Shown piece after piece: positions 1 through 8,840 of a stretch of 64,000 nt of DNA. Position numbers and translations under genes: made by a program. Position 1 is the first letter of the stretch. Every line of letters starts with the position of its first letter. The notes under the pieces were generated by a model. That model was not told the DNA's origin. It searched no databases and worked only from the letters and a program-made list of their open reading frames with translations. Where the stretch lies: positions 15,748,547 to 15,812,546 of the forward strand of contig CM026556.1 of NCBI GenBank assembly GCA_015143295.1. Direction: 5' to 3'. The DNA comes from Tetracentron sinense. Its lineage: Eukaryota > Streptophyta > Magnoliopsida > Trochodendrales > Trochodendraceae.

Positions 1-680
1 GAATCAAGCAAGATAGACAAGACGAGTTTTCAAGCACGAAAGGGTACTTTAAGTCAAGTCAAGCGCATGGTGTTTTCAAGGGTTTATCAGCTTTTATGAA
101 TGCAAGCATGATTATAAATTGCTTTACTTCCTTGTATGATATGAATTGTTTCCGTCTAACATATATGTATTGCTCCTGATTTATGTATTGCCATTTTTAT
201 ACTATAATTGTTGGTTAGTATTTAGTACCCGCTGAGTATTCCATGCTCAGCCGTACTTCTTATGTCGGCAGGTTCTGAGGGAGCTGCTGCTCCATTTGAT
301 GTTTGTGCTCCTGGTCCATAGGTGGAAGAGGAGTACGTCGAGGAGCCTTTGGAGGAACCTCCCGTAGAGGGTTATCAGTAGGTGGTATTAGATTCTGAGT
401 GGATTAGCTGTGGGTGAGATGAGAGATATACATCCGTGTATTTTGGCGGGTCTGTCCGCACTTTCTTTTGGTTACTTTTTGTATAAACTTGGATTCGTAT
501 ATACATAGAGGTTTGTTTAGACTTCCGTTGTGCTATGTTAGAGTATGTTTCCGCTGTTTATATCCCCTATTGTATATGCTCTGTGGGTTTTTGCAGGTTG
601 GTTTGTCAAGCAAGTCATGTGAGACATGATTAGTCGTCCAAAGTTCACTCTAACTCCTAGGGTGGGTTTGGGTCGCGACA
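1..680 (+). repeat. A1 5' LTR, 3' portion only
   Basis: It matches the last part of the 3' LTR at 5795-8191 almost base for base and ends in TCGCGACA directly before the primer-binding site. It contains the GCTGAG stem-loop at 231-251 and the small acidic frame at 262-381. The upstream half lies off the window. Confidence 0.93.
262..381 (+). pseudogene. LTR micro-ORF (MSAG...PWVEEEY type), broken copy
   Basis: This is a 39-codon acidic frame starting ATG TCG GCA GGT, with the same register as intact copies at 7773-7892 and 45703-45822. The tryptophan of the PWVEEEY core is TAG here (319-321), a G-to-A change relative to the other copies. No function is known. It lies in the 5' LTR about 640 bases ahead of the gag start, so it would be an upstream frame in the genomic RNA. 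Confidence 0.6.
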
Positions 681-684
681 GAAG

Positions 685-696
685 TGGTATCAGAGC
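685..696 (+). other. Primer-binding site, initiator tRNA-Met type (A1)
   Basis: TGGTATCAGAGC lies four bases after the LTR end and is the usual plant tRNA-iMet complementary site that primes minus-strand DNA synthesis. Confidence 0.93.
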
Positions 697-1017
697 CTAG
701 GCTTTAGGTCTCTAGGGTCACTTAGAATCTTATACCACAGCTTGACAAGAGCATATGTCAGGAAACAAGTTAGGAAGAAAGTAAGTCGGAAGAGAGTCTT
801 GATCCAAGTTTAAGACTAAACTTTAGTCTTAGTCTAAAATGGTTGCTTTAACCAAGTACGGGTCCTAGGTACGCTAAAAACACTAAGGTGTCAGTATAAT
901 GTGATGAGTATTAGTATTATACAACTAATATAAATTGAATTATTGTGAAACAACATTGAAATAAACTGTGGTTTCAAGTGAGACTCATGTGGTGCTATTG
1001 TTCTCAGGACTTTAGTC

Positions 1018-2257
1018 ATGAGGCGGGGCACACGGGGTCGTGGACCACACACCAGAGCTTCATCTTCTTCCAGAGATGAGGATGAGCAGCCGGACCTTTC
1101 TCAGGTCTTAGGCTCTATTGCTAAGACACTCGCCATACTAGCGGCTCGGCAGGCTATACCATCATCGGCGGCACCTACTCCACCGCCCGCAGCTCCAGTA
1201 CATCGTACCGCTGGAGTTGAGGCATTCAGGAGATTCAGGCCTCCACCATTCCATGGGAGTGTGGACCCTCTTACTGCGGAGGCATGGATCCTCCAGATGG
1301 AGAAGATCTTTACGGTCCTCTCGCCTACAGAGGAGGAGAGAGTAGCATGGGCAGCTTTCATGCTAGAGAGCGAAGCCCACCATTGGTGGTTGTCCGCATT
1401 GAGGATGCGAGAATTGACCATGCAGGGTCAACCTTGGACTTGGGATGAGTTCAAGGACATTTTTTATAAGAAGTATTTTCCGATCGGTGCACGGGAAAAG
1501 AAAGAGAGAGAATTCATCAACCTTGAGCAAGGTTCGATGTCTATGGCCGCTTATGAGGCCAAGTTCTCGGAGCTATCACGCTTCGCGACACATATGATTG
1601 CCATCGAGGCAATGAAGGCGAGGAGGTTTGAGCAAGGGCTCAAAGATGTTATCATGGAGAAGGTTTCAGTTTTCAGACATGCTACCTACCCTGAGGTAGT
1701 AGACAAGGCCTTATTGGTCGAGGCCAATTCAGAGGCGGTGTCCAAGAAGAGGGAGTTGGCGAGAGGCCAAGCTAGTAGTTCAGCACCTCCAGAGAGGCGG
1801 GCTCGTGCCGGCCCTTATCAGTATGCGTGGCCAGCACCACCGATGAGGCCATCTTATGCGCCTCCAGCTCCACGGCAGTATGTGCCTCAAGCACCACGAC
1901 CTCAGGCTCTTCCAGCCCCACGGCCTGTTGCACCTCAGACGATGAGGTATGCTCCACCTCCGACTTTTACACACGAGGTCTGCACTTCATGCGGCCGAAG
2001 GCACCCGGCAGGAGATTGCCGCCGAGCATCGGGTGGATGTTTTCATTGTGGTCGCTAGGGCCATATGATCAGGGATTGCCCCAGTCGGCATTTACCAGGC
2101 CAGTCTCAGGGGATTAGGCCACCAGCACGCCCAGCAGGATCATATCAGGCGTCATCTCAGACTACCCGGTCTACACCTCAGTCTCGTCAGGTGAACCAAG
2201 GGTGAGTTTTTGCCTTAACAGAGGGTGATGCACTTGCATCTGACGATGTGGTGCAAG
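1018..2257 (+). pseudogene. gag: A1 gag (capsid and nucleocapsid), interrupted by stops
   Basis: Gag forms the virus-like particle and binds the element RNA. The start ATG gives MRRGTRGRG; the same start occurs in A2. Residues 90-210 are a plant retrotransposon gag domain (HHWW, then PWTWDEFKDIFYKKYFP). A proline-rich stretch follows and then two adjacent zinc-knuckle-like motifs: CTSC...H...C and CFHC...H...C. The second is cut by TAG at 2056-2058 where A2 has CAG. A TGA at 2203-2205 precedes a short stretch (VFALTEGDA...DDVVQ) that continues the Gag-Pro linker up to 2257, where a GT...AG gap begins. Both stops look like C-to-T changes. Confidence 0.85.
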
Positions 2258-2400
2258 GTACGCGTTTGGAGTTATTTCTTTATTCGTGATTGTTATGTTA
2301 TGTTTTATTCCATGTGTACGTACTTGGTATGCTATATATATATATACCTATGTGTATACACTGTTGATGCTTGAATTGACGTAACTAGCTAAAATTTCAG
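2258..2400 (+). other. Putative spliceosomal intron between gag and protease (A1)
   Basis: The 143-bp gap begins CAAG|GTACGC and ends AAAATTTCAG|G. Removing it joins the gag frame to the protease frame exactly (...VVQ-G-TLLVNE...), whereas read through it shifts frame and hits TGA. It is T-rich with an AT run, as plant introns are. Equivalent gaps sit at the same codon in A2, C and D. Splicing itself is inferred. Confidence 0.6.
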
Positions 2401-5400
2401 GAACCCTACTAGTCAATGAGTGTTTGGCTCGAGTGTTGATTGATACCGGGTCTACTCATTCGTTTGTCTCGCCGAGTTTTTCAGAAGGCTTTTCTGTGGA
2501 ACCTACTCAGCTAGAACCGGAGTTAGCCATTTCGACTCCCCTCGGCAAAACAGTAGTGGCAGACAAAGTGTATAGAAATAGTGTGGTCCAAGTTGGAAGC
2601 CATGAGTTGGTGGTTGATCTCATTGTCCTTGGATTCCAAGACTTTGATGTTATATTGGGAATGGATTGGTTAGCAGCACATCATGGGCATGTAGCTTGCT
2701 TTGAGAAAATGGTACTCTTCAAGCCAGTAGAAGGAAAACCATTCCACTTTCGTGGGTTGAAAAGTAGATATATTGCTCGTTTTGCGGCGTTGAGCTTAGC
2801 TACACCCGAGGCAAATGACTCATCGACTATTCCGGTTGTGAGTGAGTTCCTGGATGTATTTCCAGAGGAGTTGCCAGGATTGCCTCCAGATAGGGAGATT
2901 GAGTTTGTGATCGAGGTTGCACCAGGCACAGCTCCCGTTTTCAGGGCTCCATATAGAATGGCCCCTATTGAACTCAAGGAGTTGAAGACTCAGTTGGAGG
3001 AATTGCAAGGCCTTGGCTTCATTCGACCAAGTGTCTCACCGTGGGGTCCCCGGTGTTGTTTGTTAAGAAGAAAGATGGCTCGATGCGGATGTGTGTCGAT
3101 TACCGGCAATTGCCTAGGATTGATGACTTGTTCGATCAGTTGAAGGAAGCAAGATTTTTCTCAAAGATAGATCTTTGATCGGGTTATCACCAGTTGAAGA
3201 TTAAGGCGGAAGATGTTCCCAAAACTGCTTTCAAGACTCGGTATAGACACTACGAGTTCTTGGTGATGCCTTTTGGACTCACAAACGCGCCGGTAGCCTT
3301 TATGGATTTGATGAACCGGGTGTTCCGGCCATATCTTGATAGGTGCGTGATTGTATTTGTTGATGACATTTTGGTCTATTCCCAGACACGGGAAGATCAC
3401 ACACGCGACCTATGCCTTGCTTTGGAAATGCTAAGAGAGCACAAGCTATACGCCAAACTTAGCAAGTGTGAGTTTTGGTTGGAAGAGGTAGCATTCCTAG
3501 GCCACGTTGTTTCTGCAGAAGGCATTTCGGTGGATCCAAAGAAGATAGAGGCAGTCATGAGTTGGGCGAGGCCCAAGAGTGTCACGGAGATACGCAGCTT
3601 TCTTGGGATGGCAGGCTACTTCAGGAGATTCGTAGAGGGTTTCTCTAGCCTTGCAGCACCGCTTACTTACCTGACAAGGAAGAACGCCAAGTTTGTATGG
3701 AGTGATAAGTGCGAGATCAGTTTCACGGAACTAAAGAAGAGGCTTACTACAGCCCCTGTCCTTACTGTGCCATCCGGACCTTATGGGTATGAGGTGTATA
3801 GTGATGCCTCACACGTTGGACTTGGGTGCGTACTCATGCAGCACAAGAAAGTCATTGCCTATGCATCAAGGCAGTTGAAGGAGCATGAGAAGAATAATCC
3901 CACGCACGACTTGGAGCTTGCGGCGGTCATGTTTGCACTTAAGATTTGGCGTCATTACCTTTGTGGGGTGGAGTTCTATGTGTTCACTGATCACAAGAGT
4001 CTCAAGTATCTCTTTTCCCAAAAGGAGCTGAATCTAAGGCAACGGCGTTGGATGGAATTTTTGAAAGACTATGATTGTACCATTCAATACCACCTGGGTA
4101 AAGCAAATGTAGTGGCTGATGCTTTGAGTAGAAGACCTCCGGGGTTATTAGCACACATGTTGGTGCAAGAATGGAAGCTACTTGAAGACTTGGCAAATCT
4201 GGACATTAGTGTGAATGACTCTGTCCGTGGTCCTATCTTGGCAAATGTCACGGTTCGGCCATACATCATAGATTTAATCCAAGAATACCAAGCCACAGAT
4301 GCTGAATTGTTGGCTTATCGGGACAAGGAAGTTGCTAAGGGTAGTGAGGACTTCTCTCTCACTAGTCGGGGTGCTATCACATTCAAGGGAAGGCTGTGCG
4401 TCCCAGCCAATGCAGATCTTCGAAGAGAGATTTTGGATGAAGCACACCGTTCGAAGTACACAGTGCATCCAGGGGGTACAAAGATGTACAGGAACCTCAA
4501 GAGTCACTTTTGGTGGCGGAATATGAAGAGGGATGTTGCAGAATATGTGGCACGGTGCTTAGTGTGCCAACAGGTGAAAGCAGAACACATGCGACCCGCC
4601 GGTCTATTACAGTCCCTTCTGATTCCCGAGTGGAAATGGGAGAACATATCCATGGATTTCATAGTTGGCTTGCCAAGGACGGCAAAGGGCTCAGATGCGA
4701 TATGGGTAGTAGTGGATCGTTTGACGAATTCCGCTCACTTCTTACCTTACCGAACTACTTTCAACTCTAGTCAGTTAGCTGCTTTGTACATCAAGGAAGT
4801 GGTGAGGTTGCACGTAGTGCCCGTCAGTATTATGTCGGATCGGGATCCAAGATTCACATCACGATTCTGGAAAAGCTTCCAGGAGGCTATGGGTTCCCGA
4901 CTTGATTTCAACACCGCTTTTCATCCACAGATGGATGGACAAACCGAGAGAGTGAACCAAGTCATTGAAGACATGTTTCGGGCTTGTATGTTGGACTTTA
5001 GAGGTAGTTGGGAAGAGTACTTGTCTTTGGTTGAATTCGCCTATAATAACTGCTATCAGGCAAGTATCCAAATGGCACCATTTGAGGCCTTGTATGGGCG
5101 AAGTTGTAGGTCTCCTCTCTATTGGGATGAGGTAGGAGAAAGGAAAATACTTGGTCCGGAGTTGATTGAGCAAACTGCAAACACAGTTAAAATCATTCGG
5201 GATCGATTGAAAGCCGCTCAAGATCGTCAGAAAAGTTATGCGGACACGCGCCGTAGGGACTTGGAATTTCAAGTAGGGGATCAAGTTTTTGTGAAAGTAT
5301 CTCCTAGCAAAGGGATCATGAGATTTGGAAAGTGAGGCAAGCTCAGTCCTCGGTATGTTGGGCCTTTTGAGATTATCACACGAGTTGGTGAGGTTGCTTA

Positions 5401-5692
5401 CAGGGTAGCTCTCCCACCTCACATGGCCGCAGTTCACGACCTCTTCCATGTGTCTATGCTTCGGAAGTACATTGCGGATCCTTCGCATGTCATAGACTTG
5501 GAACCGTTAGAGATTCGAGAGGACCTCACCTTGATTGAAAAGCAGGTTCAGATTTTGGATTGAAGAGATCAGGTGCTTCGCAACAAGACAATCCCTTTAG
5601 TTCTTGTGCAATGGCAACACCATGCTCAGGAAGAAGCTACATGGGAACGTGAAGCCGAAGTCAAAGCAAAGTACCCAGAATTAATTCAATGA
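2401..5692 (+). pseudogene. pol: A1 pol: protease, RT, RNase H, integrase, chromodomain-like tail; disrupted
   Basis: Domains in order: aspartic protease ([13 protein letters not shown] near 2436), reverse transcriptase (MPFGL, then FVDDILVYS near 3355), RNase H ([10 protein letters not shown] and [11 protein letters not shown]), integrase zinc finger (H...H...CLVC near 4440-4570), integrase core ([15 protein letters not shown], and the glutamate in [12 protein letters not shown]) and a chromodomain-like end (QWQHH...EEATWE) before TGA at 5690-5692. Damage visible by comparison with A2: loss of one G near 3047 (frameshift), loss of about 33 bp near 3118 between two TTG triplets, and TGA at 3176, 5333 and 5561 where related copies have CGA. 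The RT active site and the integrase triad are still spelled out, so the copy looks recent but dead. Confidence 0.9.
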
Positions 5693-5777
5693 ATTTTGTA
5701 TAGGTTTTTTATATGTAGCCTGTAGTTTTGTTTGATTCTGTAATGAATGTCTCGTCCAAATTTCGAGGATGAAATTT

Positions 5778-5794
5778 TTGTAAGGGGGGGAAGA
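5778..5794 (+). other. Polypurine tract (A1)
   Basis: A G-rich run (TTGTAAGGGGGGGAAGA) directly precedes the 3' LTR start TGTAGAGCCCC. This is the expected primer site for plus-strand DNA synthesis. The bases just upstream (TTTCGAGGATGAAATTTT) recur before the 3' LTRs of A2 and C and, in weaker form, D. Confidence 0.88.
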
Positions 5795-5931
5795 TGTAGA
5801 GCCCCTGACCTTTTCACAGTTAATGCATGACACTTTCATTGTCATTTTGCCTTTAAAGAGGTATAATTGATAAATAAGGAAGAAATTAGAAATTTTGAAA
5901 TGTCAGAAATGTTCCTTTTCGAAGTACGAGC

Positions 5932-5983
5932 CCAACGCAAGTTGAATCGTCAAAATCGGACGAACGAGTCAAAAGATATGGCC
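5932..5983 (+). promoter_or_regulatory. Conserved U3-like box of about 52 bp, copy 1
   Basis: The box starts CCAACGCAAGTTGAATCGTC and ends AAAAGATATGGCC. Eight further copies occur in LTRs A2 (two), A3, A4, C (two), E and F, always about 130-150 bp inside the LTR start and just before the repeat array. Its position upstream of the leader suggests a control element; no factor is known. Confidence 0.6.
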
Positions 5984-6087
5984 AAAATAGTCTGAACTTA
6001 TAAGCAAAACGTAGCTCGGAAGGCACTAAGGACGTGCTCTGACGTCGTACTCTGATAACGTAGCACAGACAACGTACTCTTAACGTA

Positions 6088-6405
6088 TACGTTGTGCATT
6101 CATTGTACAGCTCACAACGGGTACGTTGTACAGCTCACAACGGGTACGTTGTACAGCACAACGGGCACGTTGTACATAAGACAACGGACTACGAGCTCAG
6201 CACTATGCACGACACAACGTGACAACGGGTTCGGCACCCTTCACAACGGACAACGTGTTTGGTGCTATTCACAGCACAACGAGTTGGCACTATTCACAGC
6301 ACAACGAGTTGGCACTATTCACAGCACAACGAGTTGGCACTATACACAGCACAACGTGTTCAGCACTATTCACAACACAACGTGTTCAGCATTCGTGTTT
6401 TTACA
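6088..6405 (+). repeat. ACGT-rich tandem repeats in the A1 3' LTR
   Basis: First come irregular units around ACGTTGTACA/CACAACGGGTACG, then about six 26-bp units of the type CACAGCACAACGAGTTGGCA (6-bp remainder ACTATT). The same array has 17 units in A4 and 18 and 11 in the two LTRs of A2. Confidence 0.85.
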
Positions 6406-7741
6406 GAAATTCTAGTAAGGGTATTATGGTCTTTTGGTCGGTTCACTCTTACCTTAAGAGTTTAACCCGAGCCTTTAGGGCATCAATTCGACACTTAGAG
6501 AGTTTGAGAGAATAGGAGAAAGGGGAGAAGGCGATTCCAACCTAGGGTTTCCATTTGGGAGAGAAATCAAAGGGGTTTTGAAACCCTAGATCACTTCCAG
6601 TCCGGTTTTCTTCAAGATCTCGGCTCAAGCTCGTGCGAAGCTCGTGTTCCAAGGTAGGGCAGCAACTCACAGTCGTTTGGAAGAGGGATTTCTTCCTCAT
6701 GTCTTCAAGGTCGGTACTTCTTACTACCCTCCTAGTTGTAGTTCCTTCTTCCCCTTTATTTTCTTTTGATTTTCTTTCATTTACACATGTGCTTTGAGAT
6801 GGATAGTTGTGAATGGTGAATGGAGATGGAATGGGCGATTGGATGCCAATGGTGGTGTGTGATAAACAAATGGGGAAGGGCATTGTTCCAATAATGAACA
6901 TACATGTATGATTTGAGTAAAACCCATCTAGAAAAGCATGTTGTAGGGTAAATCCATAATGAACACACCATGTTTGATGAAATGCCAAAGTGAATAAAGT
7001 GAGCTGTAAATTAGTAAATGCATGCCTAATAAATTCTGAATATTGCTAGGGCCTATGATAGTGTGTTTCCTGTTTTCCCTAAATGATATGAATATTTCAT
7101 TGCTCAATCATTGATGTTATACGTGTTGTGAAATTACCCAAATGTCATATTTAAATTTAAATGCAAGTATGTCCACGGTTCCCCCGAGCACTGCATGCAT
7201 GATGTGATTTATCGAGGTTTTCAAGGACGTGGTTAGAGGTGGGACATATCCTACGATATGTTTTACCTCGCTTTTCACAAGAAAAAAAGAACCAACATTC
7301 CACGAGGGGTCTCCCCTCACTCACAAGTGCATATCATGAAGAAGGGCCTCCCTTCCCTCGCAAGTACATACATATCATGAAGAAGGGTCTCCCTTCCCTC
7401 TCAAGGCATCTCACAAGCGCATCTCACAAGTACATCTCACAAGGATATCTCACAAGTTACATGATCACAAGCAAGCACGCATGACATGCATGACATGACA
7501 CGACATACAAGAATCAAGCAAGATAGACAAGACGAGTTTTCAAGCACGAAAAGGGTACTTTAAGTCAAATCAAGCGCACGGTGTTTTCAAGGGTTTTTCG
7601 GCTTTTATGAATGCAAGCATGATTATAAATTGCTTTACTTCCTTGTATGATATGAATTGTTTCCGTCTAACATATATGTATTGCTCCTGATTTATGTATT
7701 GCCATTTTTATACTATAATTGTTGGTTAGTATTTAGTACCC

Positions 7742-7762
7742 GCTGAGTATTCCATGCTCAGC
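7742..7762 (+). promoter_or_regulatory. Conserved GCTGAGTA/TGCTCAGC stem-loop
   Basis: An 8-bp stem with one T-G wobble closes the loop TTCCA. In family C the wobble is replaced by a T-A pair. It lies 10 bases before the micro-ORF start in every family A, C, E and F LTR, suggesting a structured RNA element. Confidence 0.6.
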
Positions 7763-7772
7763 CGTACTTCTT

Positions 7773-7892
7773 ATGTCGGCAGGTTCTGAGGGAGCTGCTG
7801 CTCCATTTGATGTTTGTGCTCCTGGTCCATGGGTGGAAGAGGAGTACGTCGAGGAGCCTTTGGAGGAACCTCCCGTAGAGGGTTATCAGTAG
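7773..7892 (+). CDS. LTR micro-ORF, acidic 39-residue frame (family A, intact)
   Basis: ATG TCG GCA GGT opens a frame of 39 residues ending VEGYQ. The middle carries the core PWVEEEYVEE. The same core, start and register recur in the LTRs of families C, E and F, and without the ATG in D, with changes mostly at third codon positions. No known domain, signal peptide or membrane segment is seen; it is rich in Glu and Pro. It may be an upstream ORF of the genomic RNA or the second exon of a spliced leader product, because CGGCAG|GT overlaps its start like a splice acceptor. Function unknown. Confidence 0.5.
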   Translation: MSAGSEGAAAPFDVCAPGPWVEEEYVEEPLEEPPVEGYQ

Positions 7893-8191
7893 GTGGTATT
7901 AGATTCTGTGTGGATTAGCTGTGGGTGAGATGAGAGATATACATCCGTGTATTTTGGCGGGTCTGTCCGCACTTTCTTTTGGTTACTTTTTGTATAAACT
8001 TGGATTCGTATATTCATAGAGGTTTGTTTAGACTTCTGCTGTGCTATGTTAGAGTATATTTCCGCTGTTTATATCCCCTATTGTATATGCTCTGTGGGTT
8101 TTTGCAGGTTGGTTTGTCAAGCAAGTCATGTGAGACATGATTAGTCGTCCAAAGTTCACTCTAACTCCTAGGGTGGGTTTGGGTCGCGACA

Positions 8192-8808
8192 CAACAACTA
8201 TAAGTGTTACTCTTGTTCCCAAAAGGATTGAATCCATCTGTTGCAAGGCCTAGCCGAACATTACGTGGCTCGACAGCAAAGTCACTCCACCTAATATTTA
8301 ATGATTTCCAACAAGAAGAATCCACCGGATGGCGCATGTGGCTATCATTTTCAACTGAATTTGCATGCCATTTCATACTCTCTGCAATCCATGGTACACT
8401 GTACATTCATTGCAACCTCTGTGTCAATAGAAAATATCTTAGCTTCTTCCACGGTAAAGCTTTAGCCTTCGGCTTTGAGTCGTCCACCGGTTTCCATCTG
8501 CTTTCACCACACGTAGGACAACTATCCTTACTAGCATGCTCTCTCTAGGATAGTATGCAATCATTACGACATGCATGGATAATCTGGTAGTCCATACGCA
8601 AAGACTTGATCAACTTCTTCGTAGTGTAGGTACTATCCGGCAAAGTGTTCTCATCTGGAAAAATCTTTTTGATCGTTTCTAATAGCTCTGTGAAGCTATT
8701 ATTAGACCACTGATGTCTAGCTTTCATGCTCAACAACTGAACTATGACTGATAATTTTGTGTGCTCACCTCGACATGAGGGATATAAGGGTTGCATTGCA
8801 TCCTCCTT
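8192..8808 (-). pseudogene. Tnp2-type (CACTA, En/Spm) transposase fragment
   Basis: Read on the minus strand it gives MQPLYPSC...KLSVIVQLL...WSNNSFTELL, then CPTCGESRWK, then VRLGLATDGFNPFG, all hallmarks of the Tnp2 transposase family of plant CACTA DNA transposons. Two in-frame stops break it: TAG after CILS near 8547 and TGA before MYSVPW near 8407. The downstream part, including catalytic residues, is missing because A1 inserted just after NTYSC; the remainder should lie left of this window. The upstream end stops near 8808 at an LTR-like scrap. The fragment is about 205 codons long, far shorter than a full transposase. Confidence 0.85.
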
Positions 8809-8840
8809 TCATTAAGTGCAGAAAAGTCTGGGGTGCTACA
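8809..8840 (-). repeat. Truncated LTR 5' tip (about 32 bp)
   Basis: On the minus strand the piece reads TGTAGCACCCCAGACTTTTC and onward and closely matches the first bases of solo LTR F (TGTAGCACCCCGGACTTTTT). It abuts the Tnp2 fragment without the rest of an LTR, so it appears to be a deletion remnant. Confidence 0.4.

Larger units (their letters stand above)
1..8191 (+). mobile_element. Element A1: Ty3/gypsy chromovirus-like LTR retrotransposon, 5' end cut by the window
   Basis: The order is partial 5' LTR (1-680), tRNA-Met primer site, gag, a GT-AG gap, protease-RT-RNase H-integrase with a chromodomain-like tail, polypurine tract and 3' LTR (5795-8191). Both LTRs end in GGTCGCGACA. This domain order and the integrase tail are those of plant chromoviruses, probably the Tekay/Del group (inference). 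The coding part carries at least four nonsense codons, one frameshift and one small deletion, so it cannot make its own proteins. It sits inside a Tnp2 transposase fragment that resumes at 8192. Its 5' target duplication lies outside the window. The 681-1017 leader holds the primer site and no other gene. Confidence 0.93.
5795..8191 (+). repeat. A1 3' LTR (family A)
   Basis: It runs from TGTAGAGCCCC to GGTCGCGACA, 2397 bp. In order it holds: a box of about 52 bp shared with other LTR families (5932-5983), repeats rich in ACGT (6060-6405), a CTAGGGTTT...AAACCCTAG inverted repeat near 6543-6590, a CATATC-ctac-GATATG hairpin near 7245, GAGGGG/CCCCTC and GAAGGG/CCCTTC hairpins separated by CTCACAAG-type octamers (7290-7465), the GCTGAG stem-loop (7742-7762) and the acidic micro-ORF (7773-7892). 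No clear TATA box was seen. Frames inside it other than the micro-ORF show no domain. Confidence 0.93.

Noticed and set aside
685-696. A tRNA-Met gene
   Set aside because: Only the 12-base primer-binding complement is present; no cloverleaf can be formed around it.
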